Shown here: positions 37,753-51,702 of the stretch, in pieces
How the letters are laid out: every line of letters starts with the position of its first letter
Numbering within the stretch: position 1 is the first letter of the stretch
From: Pseudomonadota bacterium
GTDB taxonomy: Bacteria; Pseudomonadota; Gammaproteobacteria; Steroidobacterales; Woeseiaceae
Assembly (NCBI GenBank): GCA_022563255.1
Contig: JADFNS010000002.1
Span: 1-64,000, forward strand
Reading direction: 5' to 3'
DNA: 64,000 nucleotides
Program-made: the position numbers and the translations under genes
The notes under the pieces: model-generated
Databases searched by the model: none
What the model was told of the DNA's origin: nothing
The model's input: only the letters and a program-made list of their open reading frames with translations

Positions 37753-39212
37753 TGGCGCTGCATTTGCAAACGTTGACCGAGCTGGCGGCCGGTCTTGCGA
37801 ATCGTGAATTTACGTCGGTCGAGCTTACAGAGGTGCTGCTGGCACGTATCGCCGAGCACAACGACACGCTCAACACTTTTGTGACCGTCACGACCGACGC
37901 AGCCCTGGCTGCCGCCGCGCGTGCCGATGATGCGCTCGCCGCTGGCAAAGGCGGCGTCCTCAATGGCCTGCCCATAATTCACAAGGACATCTTCTGTACG
38001 CGCGGCATAAAAACCAGCTGCGGTTCGAAGATGCTCGATAACTTTATCTCGCCGTACGACGCGACAGTGGTTGAGAGAATGGCTGCGGCTGGCGCAGTCA
38101 TATTGGGCAAGTCGAACATGGATGAATTCGCGATGGGCTCGTCGAATGAGACCAGCTATATCGGACCGGTTCGGAACCCGTGGAATCTTGAGTGCTCACC
38201 GGGCGGTTCGTCGGGAGGCTCGTCGGCGGCGGTAGCCGCACGCATCGCGCCTGCGGCTACCGGCACGGATACAGGTGGCTCGATTCGTCAACCGGCTGCG
38301 CTGACAGGCACTGTGGGCATCAAGCCGACGTATGGCCGGGTTTCGCGCTACGGCATGATCGCGTTCGCCTCCAGTCTCGATCAGGCCGGTGTGATTACGC
38401 GTTCCGCCGAAGATGCTGCCCGTTTACTGGGGGTCATGGCGGGTTTCGACGAGCGTGACTCGACCTCAATCGACAAACCCGTTCCGGACTATGTCGCAAG
38501 CCTCGGCGATTCGATCAAGGGCTTGCGCGTCGGTATTGTTCGCCAGCACTTCGACCAGGGACTGGACGACGAGTGCGGCGCCAGGGTCAAAGACGCGATC
38601 GCAGTACTTGAGTCTCTGGGCGCTACCACCGTTGAAGTCGATCTGCCCAACCTCGATCTGTCCGTGCCGACCTACTACGTCGTCGCACCTGCCGAGTGTT
38701 CGTCCAATCTGTCGCGTTTTGACGGTGTGCGTTTTGGCCATCGCGCCGAGAACGCCGTCGATCTGCTGGACCTGTATTGCCGCAGTCGTGGCGAGGGCTT
38801 TGGCGACGAGGTCAAGCGTCGCATCATGACCGGCACCTATGTGTTGTCGGCCGGTTACTACGATGCGTATTACCTGAAGGCGCAAAAGGTTCGCCAGCTG
38901 ATCGCCGATGACTTCAAAAACGCTTTCGCGGACGTCGATGTCATTGCCGGGCCGACCACGCCGACACCGGCCTTCAAGCTCGGAGAAAAGGTCGACGATC
39001 CGATTCTGATGTACCTGAACGACATATACACGATCGGCGCGAATCTGGCCGGGTTGCCCGCCATGTCGGTGCCTTGCGGCTTCGTTGACGACTTGCCTGT
39101 CGGCCTGCATTTGGTCGGCGCACATTTCGCTGAAGCAACGTTGCTGCGCTGTGCACACCAGTATCAACAGCAAACCGACTGGCATACGGCCTGCCCGGCG
39201 GCGTTTCGATGA
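37752..39212 (+). CDS. gatA: Asp/Glu-tRNA amidotransferase subunit A
   Basis: 486 residues, an amidase-signature enzyme that frees ammonia from glutamine. The Lys78-cisSer153-Ser177 triad is in [22 protein letters not shown] and [13 protein letters not shown] at 37752 overlaps the gatC stop. It passes ammonia to GatB, whose gene overlaps its end (ATGA). Confidence 0.97.
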   Translation: MALHLQTLTELAAGLANREFTSVELTEVLLARIAEHNDTLNTFVTVTTDAALAAAARADDALAAGKGGVLNGLPIIHKDIFCTRGIKTSCGSKMLDNFISPYDATVVERMAAAGAVILGKSNMDEFAMGSSNETSYIGPVRNPWNLECSPGGSSGGSSAAVAARIAPAATGTDTGGSIRQPAALTGTVGIKPTYGRVSRYGMIAFASSLDQAGVITRSAEDAARLLGVMAGFDERDSTSIDKPVPDYVASLGDSIKGLRVGIVRQHFDQGLDDECGARVKDAIAVLESLGATTVEVDLPNLDLSVPTYYVVAPAECSSNLSRFDGVRFGHRAENAVDLLDLYCRSRGEGFGDEVKRRIMTGTYVLSAGYYDAYYLKAQKVRQLIADDFKNAFADVDVIAGPTTPTPAFKLGEKVDDPILMYLNDIYTIGANLAGLPAMSVPCGFVDDLPVGLHLVGAHFAEATLLRCAHQYQQQTDWHTACPAAFR

Positions 39213-40666
39213 GTAGCGCCGCGGCGAAGTCGGGATGGGAGGTCGTGATTGGTCTTGAGGTGCATGCGCAACTCATGACGAAGAGCAAGATTTTCTCAGG
39301 GGCATCAACGGCTTATGGAGCCGATCCGAATACCCAGGCGTGTCTCGTGGATCTCGGTTATCCGGGCGTATTGCCAGTATTGAACAAAGAAGTCGTGCGC
39401 ATGGCAACCGTGTTCGGGCTGGCCGTCAACGCGACGGTCGCGCGCCGTTGCGTTTTCGCGCGCAAGAATTATTTTTATCCTGACCTGCCCAAGGGCTATC
39501 AGATCAGTCAGTTTGAGCTGCCGATCGTCGAACACGGGGAACTGTTTATCACCGGTGCGGACGGCAAAGAAAAACGCATTGGCATCACGCGCGCGCATCT
39601 CGAAGAAGATGCCGGCAAGTCGATTCATGAAGGCCTCGATGCGAATTCGGGCATCGATTTGAACCGCGCAGGAATACCGCTGCTCGAAATCGTGTCGGAA
39701 CCCGATTTGCGCTCGGCGCAGGAGGCTGTTGCGTACCTGCGCAAGATACACACGATCGTGCGTTACCTGGGCATCTGTGACGGCAACATGCAGGAAGGCT
39801 CGTTCCGCTGCGATGCCAACGTTTCAGTGAGACCGCTGGGACAGGAGGAGCTTGGCATGCGCGCCGAAATCAAGAACCTCAATTCGTTTCGTTTCATCGA
39901 GAAGGCGATCAACTTCGAGGTCGAGCGGCAAATCGACTTGCTCGAAGATGGCGGCACGGTGAAGCAGGAAACGCGTCTCTACGATTCGGACAAAGACGAG
40001 ACGCGACCGATGCGCTCGAAGGAAGAGGCCAACGATTATCGCTACTTCCCCGACCCGGACCTGTTGCCGGTCGAGATCAGCGAGGAGTACATCGAAGCGG
40101 CGCGTGCAACGTTGCCGGAATTGCCGGACGCGAAGCGGCAACGCTTCTTGGCGGACTACGAACTCAAAGAGTCTGACGCCGCGATTTTAACGGCCAGCAG
40201 GGCGGTCGCGGATTACTTCGAGGCGGTCACGGCGGCCACGGGCACAAAAGCGCAGGTCGCTGCGAACTGGGTTATTGGAGAATTGTCCGGCGCCCTGAAT
40301 CGCGATGGACTGGAAATTGGTGCCAGCAAGATATCGGCGGCGGCTCTGGCCGGCTTGCTGAACCGGATTCAGGACGACACGATCTCGGGCAAAATCGCCA
40401 AGCAGGTATTCGAGGCGATGTGGGATGGCGACGGCTCGGCCGACGACGTAATTGACGCCAAGGGTCTGAAGCAGATCACGGACACTGCCGCGATCGAGGC
40501 TGTGGTCGACAAGGTGATTGCGGCGCATCCAGATCAAGTCGCGGAGTACCGGGCGGGCAAGGATAAACTGATCGGTTTCTTCGTCGGCAAGGTCATGCAA
40601 GAGACGAAAGGCCAGGCGAACCCGGGACAGGTCAACAAGATCCTCAAAGACAAACTCGGCGGCTAG
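39209..40666 (+). CDS. gatB: Asp/Glu-tRNA amidotransferase subunit B
   Basis: 485 residues. GatB activates the misacylated aminoacyl group with ATP and transfers ammonia. Family blocks are [46 protein letters not shown] and [15 protein letters not shown]; the C-terminal YqeY-like tRNA-binding tail runs from about 395. A complete gatCAB suggests that this organism makes Asn- and/or Gln-tRNA indirectly. Confidence 0.97.
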   Translation: MSSAAAKSGWEVVIGLEVHAQLMTKSKIFSGASTAYGADPNTQACLVDLGYPGVLPVLNKEVVRMATVFGLAVNATVARRCVFARKNYFYPDLPKGYQISQFELPIVEHGELFITGADGKEKRIGITRAHLEEDAGKSIHEGLDANSGIDLNRAGIPLLEIVSEPDLRSAQEAVAYLRKIHTIVRYLGICDGNMQEGSFRCDANVSVRPLGQEELGMRAEIKNLNSFRFIEKAINFEVERQIDLLEDGGTVKQETRLYDSDKDETRPMRSKEEANDYRYFPDPDLLPVEISEEYIEAARATLPELPDAKRQRFLADYELKESDAAILTASRAVADYFEAVTAATGTKAQVAANWVIGELSGALNRDGLEIGASKISAAALAGLLNRIQDDTISGKIAKQVFEAMWDGDGSADDVIDAKGLKQITDTAAIEAVVDKVIAAHPDQVAEYRAGKDKLIGFFVGKVMQETKGQANPGQVNKILKDKLGG

Positions 40667-40797
40667 AATATCGCGGCCGCTAACACCCGGAGCGGTCGTC
40701 AACCCTTCCCCTGACGATTCAGGTCTCTCGGAACGTGAGAAATTTGTAAAGCGCTGTCCGGTACCCGAAATGGCAAGTGCACAGGATAAATACCACG

Positions 40798-41643
40798 ATG
40801 ATCAGCAAATCAGAGCGTCGAGAAGTCTGGATGACGATTTTCATATTCCTGGCGATCGTCACGGGTCTAAGTGCCATTTTTCACCTGGCAATCGTCAATC
40901 TCATGCCAGCGAGTTTGTACGTCGGCCCGTTGATGTGGAGCCCCGGCGTCGCTGCCTTGCTTACCCTTCACATTCGCGGCCGAGCTATCTCCTCAATACC
41001 CTGGAAATGGGGCAAATGGCGTTATAACCGCCGCGCCTTCATGGTTCCTGTCATCTACGTATCAGTCGCGTATGCGCTCATCTGGATACTCGGATTCGGT
41101 GGCGTACCCAACGAAGACACGCTGTCGGGCTGGGCCAAAGACTACGGCCTTGAGGGAGTCAGTAGCTCTACCCTGATCATCATTACGATTTTGCTGCTGG
41201 GTACTGTCGGCTGCATCCGTGCCATGAGCACCGTCGTCGGGGAAGAAATCGGCTGGCGCGGATTTCTTATCTGGGAACTGCGCAAGGTCCTGCCCTTCGG
41301 TGGAGTAGCGCTTGTCAGCGGCATAATCTGGGGCTTTTGGCATTGGCCGATTGTGATCTATTACGGCGGTGGTGATCCTGTCATTCAGATGACCGCTTTC
41401 ATTGTGATGATCACGGGCATGTCGACGATCGTGGCCTATTTTACGTTCAAGTCAGAAAGCCTGTGGCCAGCGGTCCTGTTTCATGCGGCGCACAATGTAT
41501 ATTCGGGCAAGATTTTCGATCCCCTCACCATCAAAGCTGAAAACACGACCCTCTGGACCGGCGAATACGGCCTCATGCTACCGATCATGACCACCCTGCT
41601 CGCACTCTATTTTTGGCGCAAGGCGAAAGCCGAAGGTATGTAG
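40798..41643 (+). CDS. CPBP family intramembrane metalloprotease
   Basis: 281 residues and about eight membrane helices. The CPBP (Abi/CAAX protease) motifs are complete: Glu149-Glu150-x-x-x-Arg154 in GEEIGWRGFL, FWHWP with His182, and the later FHAAHN. The ATG at 40798 follows an AGGA; a GTG at 40777 is possible. Family members cleave prenylated or other membrane substrates or protect against bacteriocins; no partner gene is adjacent, so the substrate is unknown. The 131 bases between gatB and this gene show nothing recognisable. Confidence 0.85.
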   Translation: MISKSERREVWMTIFIFLAIVTGLSAIFHLAIVNLMPASLYVGPLMWSPGVAALLTLHIRGRAISSIPWKWGKWRYNRRAFMVPVIYVSVAYALIWILGFGGVPNEDTLSGWAKDYGLEGVSSSTLIIITILLLGTVGCIRAMSTVVGEEIGWRGFLIWELRKVLPFGGVALVSGIIWGFWHWPIVIYYGGGDPVIQMTAFIVMITGMSTIVAYFTFKSESLWPAVLFHAAHNVYSGKIFDPLTIKAENTTLWTGEYGLMLPIMTTLLALYFWRKAKAEGM

Positions 41644-41739
41644 TTATTTTCCTGTCATCGTGGCGCTGAGCTTGGACGAATCCTGCAAGCAACCGAGTTT
41701 TGAGTATCGCCTCTGCATTGCCGCAGCTACGACATCTGA

Positions 41740-41768
41740 TTGGGTTATTAACAGTATCGTTGTATACT
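41740..41768 (+). promoter_or_regulatory. Probable promoter of sahR-metF-metH
   Basis: TTGGGT (41740-41745) and TATACT (41763-41768) with a 17-base spacer, in a strongly AT-rich stretch unlike the surrounding DNA. The -10 lies inside an inverted repeat. Confidence 0.5.
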
Positions 41769-41787
41769 ATTTGCCTAATAGTATTAG
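41753..41787. promoter_or_regulatory. Candidate operator palindromes for the ArsR-type regulator
   Basis: Two inverted repeats overlap the promoter. AGTAT (41753-41757) pairs with ATACT (41764-41768) across 6 bases. CTAATA-G-TATTAG (41775-41787) is a perfect 13-base palindrome at the expected transcript start. ArsR-family dimers bind such sites, so self-repression is likely. Confidence 0.5.
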
Positions 41788-41806
41788 TAAATCCTTATAT
41801 ATTTAT

Positions 41807-42691
41807 ATGAAGTCATCCACAGAAAACTTATTGGTCCAGTTCAAGGCGCTTGCCGACCCTGTCAGGGCGAGGTTGATTGCGCTGTGCGGCACCGCAGAAT
41901 GCAGTGTTTCGGAGCTTGTGCAGGTCACCGGCCAAAGTCAGCCACGCATATCGCAACATCTCAAACAATTGTGTGCGGCGGACTTGCTGGAGCGATTTCG
42001 CGACGGCCATTTCGTGTATTACCGCGTCCCGACGGCTGGCGCGAACGCGGCGAGCCGCCGCCGTCTGCTTGCACTGCTGCCCGACGCCGAGCCGCAGTTT
42101 TCCAGGGACATTGAGAAGTTGCGTGGAGTACGCGCTGCTGATGAGTCGCTTGCGGCGCCTGCATCCGATGCTGACCGGTCGTTGCACAAGGCGTTGGTCG
42201 AACTGACCGTGGTGCGGCCGCTGGGCGATCTTCTCGACATCGGATGCGGCCAGGGTCGAATTCTTAAACTACTGGCCTCGCGCGCGCATCGTGCCGTGGG
42301 TGTTGATATCGATTCGAACGCGCGACGTTTGGCCCGTGCGGAACTGCTGCTTGCGGGCACACCGAACACGACGCTGCGCCAGGGCGATATGGTTGCGTTG
42401 CCGTTCGAGGACAACGAGTTCGATACGATTATCCTGGATGATGTGTTGCTCGGGGCAAAAGACCCGATTGCGACGCTCATCGAAGCGCAACGTTTGCTAA
42501 GTCCGGGCGGCTGCATTTTATTGCTGGCGGCCGTCGATGCGGCCGGCGTCGATAATGCCGGCGAGCGGTTCGCCGAGTGGGCAGCCGTGACGAAGCTGCG
42601 CCTTACCGCGCCGCGACCTATTCCCAATAACGATCCAAGCTGGTTGCTTGCCGTCGCTACACCAGCGAACCGTGCGTCTGCCGCGGCCTGA
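41807..42691 (+). CDS. ArsR-type regulator with SAM/SAH-binding methyltransferase domain (SahR-like)
   Basis: 294 residues. An N-terminal ArsR winged helix (about 8-78, SVSELVQVTGQSQPRISQHLKQL as recognition region) lacks metal-binding cysteine pairs. It is joined to a class I methyltransferase fold (about 125-265) with the SAM loop DIGCGQG at 144-150. This architecture is that of SahR, which senses S-adenosylhomocysteine and controls methionine-cycle genes. It sits 17 bases upstream of metF and then metH, exactly the expected targets. The start is the first ATG after the AT-rich promoter. A true methyltransferase activity cannot be excluded. Confidence 0.82.
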   Translation: MKSSTENLLVQFKALADPVRARLIALCGTAECSVSELVQVTGQSQPRISQHLKQLCAADLLERFRDGHFVYYRVPTAGANAASRRRLLALLPDAEPQFSRDIEKLRGVRAADESLAAPASDADRSLHKALVELTVVRPLGDLLDIGCGQGRILKLLASRAHRAVGVDIDSNARRLARAELLLAGTPNTTLRQGDMVALPFEDNEFDTIILDDVLLGAKDPIATLIEAQRLLSPGGCILLLAAVDAAGVDNAGERFAEWAAVTKLRLTAPRPIPNNDPSWLLAVATPANRASAAA

Positions 42692-42696
42692 CCTGA

Positions 42697-43563
<867 letters not shown>

Positions 43564-43565
43564 CC

Positions 43566-47265
<3,700 letters not shown>

Positions 47266-47282
<17 letters not shown>

Positions 47283-48186
47283 CGATCAGCGGCAGATGGT
47301 CCGAACCGATACGTTTCCCCGTTTTCATCGCCACTACATCGATCTCCGATGACACCAACGCGTGATCTATCGGGATCATCGCGAACGGTAAAAACGTCGG
47401 CCACGATGGCAGGATACCGAATCCTTTTCGGGTATTGCGAAGTCCGGTGGATTTTTCGAGTTGGCGGTAGTGCGCGCACCAGATACTCGCGTTGAAGTCC
47501 CCCAGCAATACGATTTTTCCCTGCGTCTGCCTGACGAGTGCCGCCACGCTTTCCAGGTGTTCGTTTCTTGCTGCGTACAGATCGCGACCGACGGGTATTG
47601 CCGGATGCGTGCTGATCAGCGTGACCTGTTCGCCGCTGATCGTCGTCACCGCAATAATCGTAGGATGGCCCAGCGGCGGACTGTCTATGTGCCGCACTGA
47701 ACGCAGCGGCGTCTTTGAATACAGGGCGATCCCGAAATTTCCCTGCCGCGATTCGCTGAGTCCGTGGGGATATTTTTGCGACAGTTCCCTGATGCCGTCG
47801 TGCCAGTCGGGCGTGACTTCCTGCAGGAAAATCACGTCCGGATCTTCGTCGGCGATAAAATCGAGCAGTCGCTGGTAGTCGCTGTTGCTGGAGCGCACGT
47901 TCGCATGCACAAACTTCAGCAGCGTGCCGGACGAACCGGTTGCTCGGTTGAAGTACCAGGGCAAGATGAATGTGGCGTTGAATAGTGCGGTAAGCAGTAA
48001 TGCACCGGCAAGAACGGGGTCGCGTAATACGGCGAACAGCAACATCAACAGAATCGAGATCACGAAGTATTGCAGGCGAAAATGTGTAAATAACTCGATA
48101 TTGCGATGCGGGATAGCGAATCCTGTTATGAACGAAAACAGGATCGTCACGATAGCGGCGGCCTCCAATAGTCCGAAGACGTTCAC
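47266..48186 (-). CDS. Membrane-anchored endonuclease/exonuclease/phosphatase family protein
   Basis: 306 residues from a GTG that overlaps the upstream moeB-like stop (GTGA). About three N-terminal membrane helices (5-85) are followed by the EEP catalytic fold. Active-site blocks are [17 protein letters not shown] with the metal Glu, [16 protein letters not shown] with Asp-x-Asn, and the terminal SDHLPLIV. Membrane-bound EEP proteins act outside the cytoplasm on nucleic acid or phospho-lipid substrates; which is not known here. It is the end of the prmC-ppiB-moeB run. Confidence 0.87.
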
Positions 48187-48923
48187 CGTGCACCGCTAGC
48201 CGCACACGTCGGGCATGCCTCGCGTTTGCGAATCCTGACCGACCGAAACTCGGTTGTGGCGGCGTCGTAAAGGCGCAGCACTGAAGTGTCCGTGTCGATG
48301 CCGACGAAGAATTTGAGGGCCTCAACGGCCATCAGCGTACCGATCACGCCGGGAACCGGCGCCAGCACGCCATTGCCGGCGCAGTTGTCCAGCGATTCGT
48401 CGGCCTCGACGTACAGGCAGCGATAACAAGGAGAATTTTCGTAATCTGGACCGAACACAGCGAGTTGGCCCTCAAGACGAATTGCCGATCCAGATATCAG
48501 GCGCCGACCTGCCCGGACGCATGCGTCGTTGACCTGGAAGCGAGTCGCGAAATTATCGCAGCCGTCGAGAACAATATCTGCCGCAAGAATTGCCGTCGAT
48601 AAAGTATCGCCTTCAAGACGCTGGGTAATCGACGTCACTTCGATGCCGGGGTGCAACGTGCGCAGGCGCTGCGCGGCAATTTCGGCTTTCAGCTTGCCGA
48701 CGTCCTCAGGGGTGTACAACACCTGGCGGCCCAGATTGGTTTCGTCGACGGTGTCGAAGTCTGAAATTATCAAACGGCCGACGCCGCTGGAGGCGAGGTA
48801 GGTGGCCGCTGCGCAGCCGATGCCGCCGGCGCCGATAAGCAATGCGGTGCCGGCGGCAATTTTTTGCTGGCCGTTCGCGCCCACTTGCTGCAGTGCAATA
48901 TGGCGGGCGTCGCGACTCAACAT
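48183..48923 (-). CDS. moeB: MoeB/ThiF/HesA-family adenylyltransferase
   Basis: 246 residues of the E1-like family that adenylates the C-terminal glycine of MoaD or ThiS. The nucleotide loop is IGAGGIGCAAATYL, the ATP-binding Asp is in ISDFDTVDETNLGRQVLY, and zinc is bound by SPCYRCLY and CPTC pairs. MoeB and ThiF cannot be told apart from sequence alone; proximity to prmC favours MoeB. It lies 7 bases downstream of ppiB. Confidence 0.85.
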   Translation of the reverse strand: MLSRDARHIALQQVGANGQQKIAAGTALLIGAGGIGCAAATYLASSGVGRLIISDFDTVDETNLGRQVLYTPEDVGKLKAEIAAQRLRTLHPGIEVTSITQRLEGDTLSTAILAADIVLDGCDNFATRFQVNDACVRAGRRLISGSAIRLEGQLAVFGPDYENSPCYRCLYVEADESLDNCAGNGVLAPVPGVIGTLMAVEALKFFVGIDTDTSVLRLYDAATTEFRSVRIRKREACPTCAASGAR

Positions 48924-48930
48924 GCCATGC

Positions 48931-49416
48931 TTACTCGTCGATCGTCACTGCGAGTATTGTGACGGTTTCCTCGGGAACGTCCTGATGGCCACCGCGGTTG
49001 CCGGTTGGCATAGCCGCAATCACATCAACCACGTCCATGCCGGTGCTAACACGCCCGAAAACCGCGTAGCCAAAGTCACGGCTACTATGATTGAGCATGT
49101 CGTTGTCACGCAGATTAATGAAAAATTGCGACGTTGCGCTGTCGACTTCGGGGGTTCGCGCCATCGCCAGCGTGCCGCGATTATTGCGCTCGCCGTTATT
49201 GGCCTCGTTCGTAATCGAATCGCGAGTTGGCCTGGAGTTCATATCTTCATTCATGCCGCCACACTGAATCATGAAGTTCGGAATAACGCGATGAAAAATT
49301 GTGCCATCGAAATGACCGTCTTTGACGTATTGACGGAAGTTCTCGCAGGAAATCGGTGCTTTTTCCTCGAAGAGTTCGACGCTGATATCGCCGTGACAGG
49401 TTTTAATGGTGATCAT
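48931..49416 (-). CDS. ppiB: Cytosolic cyclophilin (peptidyl-prolyl isomerase B)
   Basis: 161 residues without a signal peptide. Cyclophilin motifs are complete: [15 protein letters not shown] with the catalytic Arg, [22 protein letters not shown] and the YAVFGRV region. It speeds proline isomerisation. It starts 30 bases after the prmC stop, within the prmC-moeB run. Confidence 0.97.
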   Translation of the reverse strand: MITIKTCHGDISVELFEEKAPISCENFRQYVKDGHFDGTIFHRVIPNFMIQCGGMNEDMNSRPTRDSITNEANNGERNNRGTLAMARTPEVDSATSQFFINLRDNDMLNHSSRDFGYAVFGRVSTGMDVVDVIAAMPTGNRGGHQDVPEETVTILAVTIDE

Positions 49417-49446
49417 GGTGCCTCGCTATAGTGAAAGTGTGCGCGC

Positions 49447-50283
49447 TTATTTACCACTGCGGCGTGCCACTGTCACGCGCGGGTTGCCAGCGATGTCATT
49501 ATGGCATGCGATTTCGGTCCAGCTGGCCGCCATGAGAATTGATGCTACGTCGCTTTGTTGGTCGGCGCCGTGCTCCAGCATGAGCCAGCCGTCGGTGGAC
49601 AATATCGGTATGCTTTCGATAGCCAAAATTCGCAGGTCATCCAATCCATCTTCGCCGGCCACCAGCGCTATTCGGGGTTCGTGGCGCAGCAACGCCAGCG
49701 CTTCGTCGCCGCTCCTGACATAGGGTGGGTTGGCTACGATGACGTGGAAGCTGCGCCCCGCAACCGGCGCTGTCCATTCGCCCTGGAGGCAAGTCACATT
49801 GGCGAGGTTCGCATGACGAACATTTTCTCTGGCGATCGCCAGCGCTTCTGCGCTGATATCGGTGGCCGTGATATTGCAAAGCGGGCGTTCGCCCGCGATC
49901 GAAATCGCAATGGCGCCGCTGCCAGTGCCGAGATCCAGAATTTGCCATTGGGCGTCGTCGGGAATTTCCTGCAACGCCAATTCGACCAATAGCTCGGTTT
50001 CGGGCCGGGGCACCAGTGTTGCCGGACTCACCAGCAATTCGCGCGACCAGAATTCGCGTGAGCCGATAATATAAGCCATCGGTTCGCCGTCTATGCGGCG
50101 TTGCAGCAAATGCTCGAAGCGGCTCAGGGCAAGCTCGTCGAGTTCGTCCTCGGGGTGCGCGAACAGGTAGCTGCGAGGCATGTCGATTGTCTGGCACAGC
50201 AAAATATCCGCATCAAGACGTGCCGAATCGCTGATGTGTGACAAACGTTTGACCGCGTCCGCAACGGCAGCATCCAGTCTCAT
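49447..50283 (-). CDS. prmC: Release factor glutamine methyltransferase
   Basis: 278 residues from the ATG at 50283. PrmC methylates the glutamine of the GGQ motif in RF1 and RF2. It has an N-terminal helical domain, the SAM loop ILDLGTGSGAIAIS and the catalytic NPPYV. Its substrate gene prfA, normally adjacent, is 5.5 kb away in the same orientation, with plus-strand genes between. The divergent cbs start is only 45 bases upstream. Confidence 0.96.
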   Translation of the reverse strand: MRLDAAVADAVKRLSHISDSARLDADILLCQTIDMPRSYLFAHPEDELDELALSRFEHLLQRRIDGEPMAYIIGSREFWSRELLVSPATLVPRPETELLVELALQEIPDDAQWQILDLGTGSGAIAISIAGERPLCNITATDISAEALAIARENVRHANLANVTCLQGEWTAPVAGRSFHVIVANPPYVRSGDEALALLRHEPRIALVAGEDGLDDLRILAIESIPILSTDGWLMLEHGADQQSDVASILMAASWTEIACHNDIAGNPRVTVARRSGK

Positions 50284-50328
50284 GTTGGAGTACACTCGCC
50301 GAAAATTTCTAATGTAACTGATACGCCC

Positions 50329-51690
50329 ATGAACGTGTATTCCAACATTCTCGACATGGTTGGCAAAACGCCGATGCTCGAGGTCACGCATATCGATACG
50401 GGACCTTGTCGCCTGTTTCTCAAGCTCGAACAAATGAATCCCGGTGGCTCGATAAAAGACCGCATTGGTATCTCAATGATCGAGCAGGCCGAAAAACGCG
50501 GCGACATCAAACCCGGCGATACGCTGGTCGAGGCAACAGCAGGCAACACCGGTTTGGGTCTTGCGTTGGTCGCGGCGCAAAAAGGATACCGGTTGATCCT
50601 GGTTTTGCCCGACAAGATGAGCCAGGAAAAGATATTCAATTTGCGCGCCATGGGCGCGGAGGTCGTGCTGACGCGATCGGACGTTGGCCGTGGGCATCCA
50701 GAGTATTACCAGGACCTCGGCCGGAAAATTGCCGATGAAAACGGCGCGTACTTCATCAATCAGTTCGGCAATGAGGACAATCCGTTGGCGCACGAGCTGA
50801 CGACCGCTCCCGAAATCTTTGAGCAGATGGGCGGCGAACTGGATGTAATCGTGCTTGGCGTCGGCTCCAGCGGTACCGTGACCGGTATCGGCAAATACCT
50901 GACGGAGCATGCCCCGGACGTGGAAATGATTCTTGCTGACCCGGTTGGTTCGGTGCTGGCAGACTACATCAACAAGGGTGAACTGGGTGAGGGCGGCAGC
51001 TGGCTCGTCGAAGGTATCGGCGAAGACTTCATTCCGTCGATCGCGAATTTCGACAGAGTTACAAGGGCGTACGCTATCAGCGATGCGGAGTCGTTCGCGG
51101 CGGCACGTGAGCTCTTGAAGAAGGAAGGCGTTCTTGCGGGCTCATCTTCGGGGACGCTGCTTGCTGCCGCGTTGAAATATTGCCGTGAACAGACCGAAGC
51201 AAAAACGGTCGTAAGCTTTGTGTGCGATACGGGCAATAAATACCTGTCAAAATTGTTTAACGATTTCTGGATGGAGGATCAGGGCTTCATCGAGCGCGAG
51301 AAATTTGGCGATCTGCGCGACCTGATTGGGCGGTTGCACGGGGAGCGCGCGACGATCACGGTTGGTCTGACCGACGTGCTGACTACCGCACACAATCGCT
51401 TGCGCAACGCGGGCTTCTCGCAATTGCCGGTGATGGATGAAGGCACCTTGGTGGGTGTTGTGACGGAAGATGCGATCATCCAGTTCGTCTATGGCAAGCC
51501 GGAACTCATGGCCGCGCCGATTGAGGATGCGATGGAATCGGCGTTCATCAAGCTGGAAAAGTCGGAGAGCGTGAACAATCTGGTCGCGATGCTGCGTGTG
51601 CAGCCCTATGCGGCGATTATGGACGGTGACGAGTTTTTGGGGCTAATCACGCGCTCGGACGTATTGAACTATCTGCGCCGCCAGATCTGA
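50329..51690 (+). CDS. cbs: Cystathionine beta-synthase
   Basis: 453 residues. A PLP fold-type II core (1-330) has Lys43 in NPGGSIKDRIG and the phosphate loop GSSGTVTGIG, followed by paired CBS domains (about 335-450). No heme-binding N-terminal extension is present. It condenses homocysteine with serine to cystathionine. With the following lyase (13 bases away) it forms a reverse transsulfuration pair, draining homocysteine toward cysteine. The CBS pair may bind SAM or adenine nucleotides; this is inference. Confidence 0.93.
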   Translation: MNVYSNILDMVGKTPMLEVTHIDTGPCRLFLKLEQMNPGGSIKDRIGISMIEQAEKRGDIKPGDTLVEATAGNTGLGLALVAAQKGYRLILVLPDKMSQEKIFNLRAMGAEVVLTRSDVGRGHPEYYQDLGRKIADENGAYFINQFGNEDNPLAHELTTAPEIFEQMGGELDVIVLGVGSSGTVTGIGKYLTEHAPDVEMILADPVGSVLADYINKGELGEGGSWLVEGIGEDFIPSIANFDRVTRAYAISDAESFAAARELLKKEGVLAGSSSGTLLAAALKYCREQTEAKTVVSFVCDTGNKYLSKLFNDFWMEDQGFIEREKFGDLRDLIGRLHGERATITVGLTDVLTTAHNRLRNAGFSQLPVMDEGTLVGVVTEDAIIQFVYGKPELMAAPIEDAMESAFIKLEKSESVNNLVAMLRVQPYAAIMDGDEFLGLITRSDVLNYLRRQI

Positions 51691-51702
51691 GGACTGTTGA
51701 AT

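Noticed and set aside
41775-41787. The 13-base palindrome as a transcription terminator for the CPBP gene
   Set aside because: It is AT-rich, has no T-tail, and lies on the predicted start of the next transcript, so an operator is more likely.
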